DNA of 29,679 nt from contig JBAPYK010000066.1 of the NCBI GenBank assembly GCA_049284695.1, positions 1 through 29,679 of the forward strand, read 5' to 3'. Shown here one piece after another: positions 25,085 through 29,679 of the stretch (the stretch's first letter is position 1; every line of letters begins with the position of its first letter). The DNA comes from Rhodoplanes sp049284695 (GTDB lineage Bacteria; Pseudomonadota; Alphaproteobacteria; Rhizobiales; Xanthobacteraceae). The notes under the pieces were generated by a model. The model ran no database searches. It was given only the letters and a program-made list of their open reading frames with translations, and was not told where the DNA came from. Made by a program: the position numbers and the translations under genes.

Positions 25085-26851
25085 ATGCGTCCGCGCCTCA
25101 TCCTCCCCCTCTTTGCCGTCGTGCTCGCGCTGCTCGCGATCATTCCCGGCGTGCCACCGTTCTGGATTACGCTTCTCAACAATATCGGGCTCGCTGCGTT
25201 GGTCGCGATCGGCCTCGTCCTGCTGACCGGGGTCGGCGGCATGACCTCGTTCGGACAGGCGGCGTTCTGCGGCTTCGGCGCCTATACCACCGCGATCTTG
25301 ACCACGACCTACGGCCTCTCGCCGTGGCTGAGCCTTCCCGTCGCCTTGGCGGTGACGGGCGTCGCCGCCGTGCTTCTTGGCCTCATCACGGTCAGGCTGT
25401 CGGGTCACTATCTGCCGCTCGGCACGCTCGCCTGGGGCATTAGCCTGTATTTCCTGTTTGGGAAGATCGACCTGCTCGGCCGCCACGACGGCATAAGCGG
25501 CATCCCCCCGCTTTCGATCGGCCCGTGGAGCCTGATCGATCCCAAGGCGACCTATTGGGTGATCTGGACCTTCGTTCTCCTCGCCGGGATCGGCACCTCG
25601 AATCTCCTCTCCTCCCGAATTGGACGCGCCATCCGGGCGCTCAGGCGGGGCGGTGTCGCCGCCGAATCCTTCGGCGTCGAGCGGATGCGGGTGAAGCTCG
25701 TGGTGTTCGTCTACGCCGCACTTCTCGCCGGCCTGTCCGGGTGGCTCTATGCGCATCTCCAGCGCAGCGTGAACCCCACCCCCTTCGGGCTTGGCGCCGG
25801 CATCGAATATTTGCTGATGGCGACCATCGGCGGCGCCGGCCATGTCTGGGGCGGGCTCCTCGGCGCCGGCGTGGTGGTCATCCTGAAAGACGCACTGCAG
25901 CGCATCCTGCCCGCGGCGCTCGGGAGCGACGTGCAGGCCGAGGCCATCGTGTTCGGCATCGTACTGGTCGCGACCCTGCAGGTTGCGCGCGAAGGGCTAT
26001 GGCCGTATCTCGCGGCGCTCTTTCCGGCCCCCTCACCTGTTGCCCCGCCCGCCGATGCGAAGCCCCTGGTGCGTCGCGCCGCCGCCGCCGATGTTTCGCC
26101 GCTGCTCGAGAGCGAAGGGCTGAGCAAACGCTTCGGCGGCATCATCGCCGTCAATGATGTCAGCGTCGCGATTGCGCCGCACGCGATCGTCGGACTGATC
26201 GGCCCGAACGGCGCCGGCAAGAGCACGATGTTCAACCTGATCACCGGCATTCTGACGCCGACCTCCGGCAACGTTCGCTTCGCGGGCGAACCGATCGCGG
26301 GGCGGCGGCCGGGGGACATTGCGCGGCGCGGCATTGCCCGCACCTTTCAGCACGTCAAGCTGATGCCGGAGATGAGCGTGCTCGAGAACGTCGCGCTCGG
26401 CGCGCATCTGCGCGGCCGCTCGGGAGTGGTCGCGAGCATCCTCCATCTCGAACGCGCCGAGGAAGGCCGGCTGCTCGCCGAAGCTGCGCGGCAGATCGCG
26501 CGGGTCGGCTTGGCCGACCAGATGGACCGGCCGGCCGGCAGCCTGCCGCTCGGCCAGCAGCGCATCGTCGAGATCGCCCGCGCGCTGTGCCTCGATCCGC
26601 GCCTGCTCCTGCTCGACGAGCCGGCCGCCGGCCTGCGCGAATTCGAGAAACGCATGCTGGTCGACCTGCTCAATCAGCTGCGCGCCGAGGGCATGACCAT
26701 GCTGCTGGTCGAACACGACATGAGCTTCGTCATGGGCCTGGTCGATCGCATCGTAGTGCTCGACTTCGGCAACAAGATCGCCGAGGGCGTGCCCGCCGCG
26801 ATCAAGGCCGATCCGGCGGTGCTCGCCGCTTATCTGGGAGCCGAACCGTGA
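25085..26851 (+). CDS. livM: Fused LivM permease / LivG ATPase (588 aa)
   Basis: One protein holds two transporter parts. Residues 1 to about 310 are a LivM-type permease (GVGGMTSFGQAAFCGFGAYT, ALRRGGVAAESFGV coupling region, ATIGGAGHVWGGLLGA). After a proline/alanine linker (about 315-335), an ATP-binding domain follows: SKRFGGIIAVNDVSVAI, Walker A GPNGAGKST at 373-381, a LivG-style signature LPLGQQR (about 487), Walker B LLLLDEPAAGL, and the switch histidine in LLVEHDM. Such LivM-LivG fusions are known in alphaproteobacteria. It starts three bases after livH stops and overlaps livF by GTGA, so all three are coupled. Confidence 0.92.
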   Translation: MRPRLILPLFAVVLALLAIIPGVPPFWITLLNNIGLAALVAIGLVLLTGVGGMTSFGQAAFCGFGAYTTAILTTTYGLSPWLSLPVALAVTGVAAVLLGLITVRLSGHYLPLGTLAWGISLYFLFGKIDLLGRHDGISGIPPLSIGPWSLIDPKATYWVIWTFVLLAGIGTSNLLSSRIGRAIRALRRGGVAAESFGVERMRVKLVVFVYAALLAGLSGWLYAHLQRSVNPTPFGLGAGIEYLLMATIGGAGHVWGGLLGAGVVVILKDALQRILPAALGSDVQAEAIVFGIVLVATLQVAREGLWPYLAALFPAPSPVAPPADAKPLVRRAAAADVSPLLESEGLSKRFGGIIAVNDVSVAIAPHAIVGLIGPNGAGKSTMFNLITGILTPTSGNVRFAGEPIAGRRPGDIARRGIARTFQHVKLMPEMSVLENVALGAHLRGRSGVVASILHLERAEEGRLLAEAARQIARVGLADQMDRPAGSLPLGQQRIVEIARALCLDPRLLLLDEPAAGLREFEKRMLVDLLNQLRAEGMTMLLVEHDMSFVMGLVDRIVVLDFGNKIAEGVPAAIKADPAVLAAYLGAEP

Positions 26852-27558
26852 CCGCGCCGTTGCTCGCCCTGGAAGATTTCGGCGTCGCCTACGGCTCGGT
26901 CGAGGCGGTGCGCGAGGCGACGCTCTCCATCGCCGACAATGAGATCGTCACCGTGATCGGCGCCAACGGGGCGGGCAAGTCCACGCTCCTCAACGCGGTG
27001 ATGGGCGTACTGCCGTCGCGCGGCGCGATGCGTTTCGCCGGCGCCGACATCACTCGCCTGGAGGTCGAGCAGCGGGTCGAGCGCGGCCTCTGCCTGGTGC
27101 CGGAGAAGCGCGAGCTGTTCGGATCGATGAGCGTCGAGGACAATCTCGTGCTCGGCGGCTTTCGCGTCTCGTCGGAGAAGCGGCGGGACGCGCTCCAACA
27201 GGTGTTCGCACGCTTTCCGCGGCTGTTGGAGCGCCGCCGTCAGCTCGCCGGAACGCTGTCAGGCGGCGAACAGCAGATGCTCGCGATCGGCCGCGCGCTG
27301 ATGGCGAGCCCGCGTCTATTGATGCTCGACGAGCCGAGCCTCGGGCTCGCCCCGCTGATCGTCGCCGAGATATTCCGCATCATGCTCGATCTGCGCAGCA
27401 GCGGCGTGTCGATCCTGCTGGTCGAGCAGAACGCCCGCGCGGCGCTGCGCATCGCCGACCGCGCCTATGTGATGGAGCTCGGCCTCTTCACCATGCACGG
27501 CCCCGCGCGCCAATTCGCCAGCGATCAAAGGATCGTCAGCAGTTACCTCAAAGGGTGA
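26848..27558 (+). CDS. livF: Branched-chain amino acid-type ABC ATPase, LivF-like (236 aa)
   Basis: This is the second ATPase of the importer. Walker A GANGAGKST is at 38-46, the signature LSGGEQQ at 137-143, Walker B LLMLDEPSLGL with D161-E162, and the switch histidine is replaced by glutamine in LLVEQNA, as is usual for LivF. The GTG start at 26848 overlaps the stop of the fused LivM-LivG gene (GTGA). The longer open frame back to 26587 runs over the ATPase domain of that gene and is not real. The protein is of standard length. The acyl-CoA dehydrogenase gene follows after nine bases. Confidence 0.93.
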   Translation: MTAPLLALEDFGVAYGSVEAVREATLSIADNEIVTVIGANGAGKSTLLNAVMGVLPSRGAMRFAGADITRLEVEQRVERGLCLVPEKRELFGSMSVEDNLVLGGFRVSSEKRRDALQQVFARFPRLLERRRQLAGTLSGGEQQMLAIGRALMASPRLLMLDEPSLGLAPLIVAEIFRIMLDLRSSGVSILLVEQNARAALRIADRAYVMELGLFTMHGPARQFASDQRIVSSYLKG

Positions 27559-27567
27559 GCGCCTGCC

Positions 27568-29361
27568 ATGATTTACCGCGCCCCGGTCGACGACATCCTG
27601 TTCAACATTTCCGCCGTCGCGCCGGGACCCCATTCGCCCGAGATCCCGGCGGAGGCGCGCGAGGAATGGCGCGCGATCCTCGACCAGGCGGCCGTGCTGG
27701 TGGAAGAGACGATCGCACCGCTCAACCGGGCGGGCGATCTATCCGGATCGGCCTTCGAAAACGGCGTGGTGCGCACGCCTGCGGGCTGGCGCGAGGCCTA
27801 TACGACCTGGGCGGAGGCCGGCTGGAACGGCGTGTCGCTGCCGGTGAGTTATGGCGGGGCCGGCTTGCCGATCGTCATCGGCACCGCCACCATGGAAATG
27901 CTGACAAGCGCCTGCATGGCGCTGTCGACCCTGCCCGTCCTCACCCAATGCGCCGTCCCCGCGCTCGCGGTCCATGCCGACCCGGCGATCGCAGAGCTCT
28001 ACCTGCCGAAGCTCATCTCCGGCGCCTGGACCGCCACCATGAACCTGACCGAGCCGCAGGCCGGCAGCGACCTCAACCTGCTGAAAAGCCGGGCGGAGCC
28101 CGCGGGCGACGGCACCTATCGCCTGTTCGGGCAGAAGACCTTCATCACCTTCGGCGAGCACGATCTCGCCGAGAACATCATTCATCTCGTGCTGGCGCGG
28201 CTGCCGGGCGCGCCGCCCGGGACCAAGGGCATTTCGCTGTTCGTCGCGCCGAAGTTTCTCGTTCATTCCGACGGGCGGCTCGGCTCCCGCAACGATCTGC
28301 GTTGCGCCGGGATCGAGCACAAGCTCGGCATCAAGGCGAGCCCGACCTGCACGATGATCTTCGGAGACGAAGAGGGCGCGGTGGGCTGGCTCGTCGGCGA
28401 GCCGCATCGCGGGCTTCATTGCATGTTCACCATGATGAACCGGGCGCGGCTCGCGACCGGCCTGCAAGGCGTGGCGATCGGCGAGCGCGCCTATCAGCAA
28501 GCGCTCGCCTATGCCCAGGAACGCCGCCAGGGCCGCGCCGCCGGCTATGCGGGACCGGCGCCCATCATCGCGCATCCGGACGTGCGCCGCATGATCGGTC
28601 GCATGAAGGCGCTGACCGCGGCAGGCCGGGCGCTCGCCTATTTCACCGCCTCAGCCATCGACGATGCGCATCAGGCTGACAACGACGCCGTGCGCCGCCG
28701 CGGAGAGGTCTATGCGGGCCTGCTCACGCCCATCTTCAAGGGCTTCACCACCGAGAACGGCGTCGAGGTCGCCTCCCTCGGCATCCAGGTGCACGGCGGC
28801 ATGGGCTATATCGAAGAGACCGGCGCCGCGCAGCATTGGCGCGACGCCCGCATCCCGCCGATCTACGAGGGCACCAACGGCATCCAGGCGATCGATCTCG
28901 TCACCCGCAAGGTCGCGCCGGACGGCGGCGCCGGCATGCAGGCGCTGATCGCGGAGTGCCGCGCCATGCTCGCGCCTGTCGCGCCTTTGCCATCGGAAAG
29001 GCGGCTTGCGCTCGCGCCCGCGGCCGACCTTGCGTCGGCCTGCCTGAACGATCTCGCCGCCGCTACGGAATGGCTGATCGCAAGCAAGCGGGATCCGGAC
29101 GAGCGGCTCTACGCCGCGACGCCTTATCTGCGGCTCACCGCGATTGCGCTCTGCGCTTCGCTGCTGATCAAAGGGGCCATCGCAGCCGTACGGATGGAAA
29201 ACGCAAACGGCGCCGCGGCTGCATCCGCCTGGCCGCGAATCGGCCTTGCAGCGCTATTCGCCGACGAGTTCGGCGCCGAGGCGCCCGGGCTGTTCCGCCG
29301 GATCGCCGCGCCGCTCCCGACCCCTGCCCTGCGCACCGCTGCGCTCGACCTCGAAAAGTGA
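27568..29361 (+). CDS. Acyl-CoA dehydrogenase, large form with C-terminal extension (597 aa)
   Basis: This is a FAD enzyme that makes the first double bond in an acyl-CoA. The N-terminus MIYRAPVDDILFNI matches the special N-domain of the large family that includes DmdC. The central FAD/substrate motif is LTEPQAGSDLNLLKS (about 159-173). QVHGGMGYIEETGAAQHWRDARI and IYEGTNGIQ follow, the latter with the catalytic base E434. The last 150 residues are the extra alpha-helical domain seen in this family. At 597 residues it is about 200 longer than classical enzymes. It follows livF by nine bases, so the transported compound may be activated to a CoA thioester and oxidised here. No CoA ligase is visible in the window. 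Confidence 0.9.
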   Translation: MIYRAPVDDILFNISAVAPGPHSPEIPAEAREEWRAILDQAAVLVEETIAPLNRAGDLSGSAFENGVVRTPAGWREAYTTWAEAGWNGVSLPVSYGGAGLPIVIGTATMEMLTSACMALSTLPVLTQCAVPALAVHADPAIAELYLPKLISGAWTATMNLTEPQAGSDLNLLKSRAEPAGDGTYRLFGQKTFITFGEHDLAENIIHLVLARLPGAPPGTKGISLFVAPKFLVHSDGRLGSRNDLRCAGIEHKLGIKASPTCTMIFGDEEGAVGWLVGEPHRGLHCMFTMMNRARLATGLQGVAIGERAYQQALAYAQERRQGRAAGYAGPAPIIAHPDVRRMIGRMKALTAAGRALAYFTASAIDDAHQADNDAVRRRGEVYAGLLTPIFKGFTTENGVEVASLGIQVHGGMGYIEETGAAQHWRDARIPPIYEGTNGIQAIDLVTRKVAPDGGAGMQALIAECRAMLAPVAPLPSERRLALAPAADLASACLNDLAAATEWLIASKRDPDERLYAATPYLRLTAIALCASLLIKGAIAAVRMENANGAAAASAWPRIGLAALFADEFGAEAPGLFRRIAAPLPTPALRTAALDLEK

Positions 29362-29396
29362 GGGCGGAACGCACTGTTTGCACGCCGCCCGCCCTC
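29362..29396. terminator. Weak hairpin between converging genes
   Basis: Just after the acyl-CoA dehydrogenase stop, GGGCGG (29362-29367) can pair with CCGCCC (29385-29390), or alternatively GAGGGC (29360-29365) with GCCCTC (29391-29396). There is no T-run. It may help end the operon transcript before the converging gene. Confidence 0.25.
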
Positions 29397-29506
29397 GAAG
29401 CTCCACCGGATGGACATTCCGGCGGCTCATGCCGACCTGCCGGAAACCGGCCAACCTGCCTGGTTGCGGGGTCAAGTCCGCCCACGACAGGTCAAATCCC
29501 ACGGCC

Positions 29507-29679
29507 CTACTTGATGGGCACCCAGTCGCCGTTCTTGACGGTCAGGAGCACCCGCGCCCGCTCATCCAGTCCATTACGGTCGGTCGCCGTCCAATTGTAG
29601 ACGCCGACGGTTCCCGCGATTTCGCGCTCGGCCATCAGCGCCTCGCGGATCGCATCGCGGAACTCTTGTGTGCCGGGTT
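29507..29679 (-). CDS. ABC transporter substrate-binding protein, LivK-like, C-terminal end only
   Basis: The gene runs out of the window: only the last 57 codons are present, ending at TAG (29509-29507). Reading from the window edge gives EFRDAIREALMAEREIAGT, then GVYNWTATDRNGLDERA and the end LTVKNGDWVPIK. This is the typical C-terminus of periplasmic LivK-type binding proteins. It is the missing binding protein for the neighbouring Liv permease and ATPases, but it is transcribed toward that operon and not with it. Family assignment rests on a short stretch. Confidence 0.8.
   Translation of the reverse strand, partial: PGTQEFRDAIREALMAEREIAGTVGVYNWTATDRNGLDERARVLLTVKNGDWVPIK

Overview
The window is chromosomal DNA of an alphaproteobacterium, most likely of the Hyphomicrobiales (Bradyrhizobium/Rhodopseudomonas-like). 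This rests on the high G+C, the codon use, a TPP riboswitch of the usual proteobacterial form, a palindromic repeat translated as 'PLEGEGWGGG...LPLKGGGEG', a TakP-like TRAP binding protein, and sugar and lipid genes typical of that group. No rRNA, tRNA, CRISPR array, integrase or transposase was recognised. The species cannot be fixed from the sequence alone.

Region by region. (1) 1-1.9 kb is clearly more AT-rich than the rest. It holds a dGTPase gene broken by one frameshift, a small unknown gene, and a perfect 12-bp hairpin between their converging ends. It looks like acquired DNA. (2) 1.97-5.85 kb holds a threonine/serine dehydratase, a PmtA-like lipid methyltransferase and an LpxH-like UDP-diacylglucosamine pyrophosphatase on the minus strand, diverging from a GT21/HpnI-like glycosyltransferase: mostly envelope lipid genes. 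(3) 5.86-8.9 kb is a thiamine salvage operon on the minus strand: TPP riboswitch, thiM, thiD, then an orphan TakP-like TRAP binding protein whose leader contains a translated palindromic repeat. (4) 9.0-13.3 kb holds a stand-alone Lrp/AsnC ligand-binding domain, a di-haem cytochrome c, a cytochrome c', and a xanthine-dehydrogenase-family molybdopterin subunit without its usual partner subunits. (5) 13.3-19.0 kb holds an RND efflux pump (permease plus lipoprotein adaptor) diverging from an HtrA-like protease. (6) 19.0-22.8 kb is a minus-strand set of a GnnA-like sugar dehydrogenase, a GnnB-like aminotransferase and the lipid II flippase MurJ. (7) 23.2-29.7 kb holds a MarR regulator diverging from LivH, a LivM-LivG fusion, LivF and a large acyl-CoA dehydrogenase, with a truncated LivK-type binding protein converging at the window end.

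How they fit together. The thi operon salvages hydroxyethylthiazole and HMP, and its third gene suggests an uptake step not described for thiamine precursors. The GnnA/GnnB pair and the LpxH-like enzyme point to lipid A built on 2,3-diamino-2,3-dideoxyglucose. The MarR/Liv/acyl-CoA dehydrogenase block looks like a regulated uptake and degradation unit for a carboxylic acid rather than amino acid uptake alone. These three links are inferences from gene order and family knowledge.
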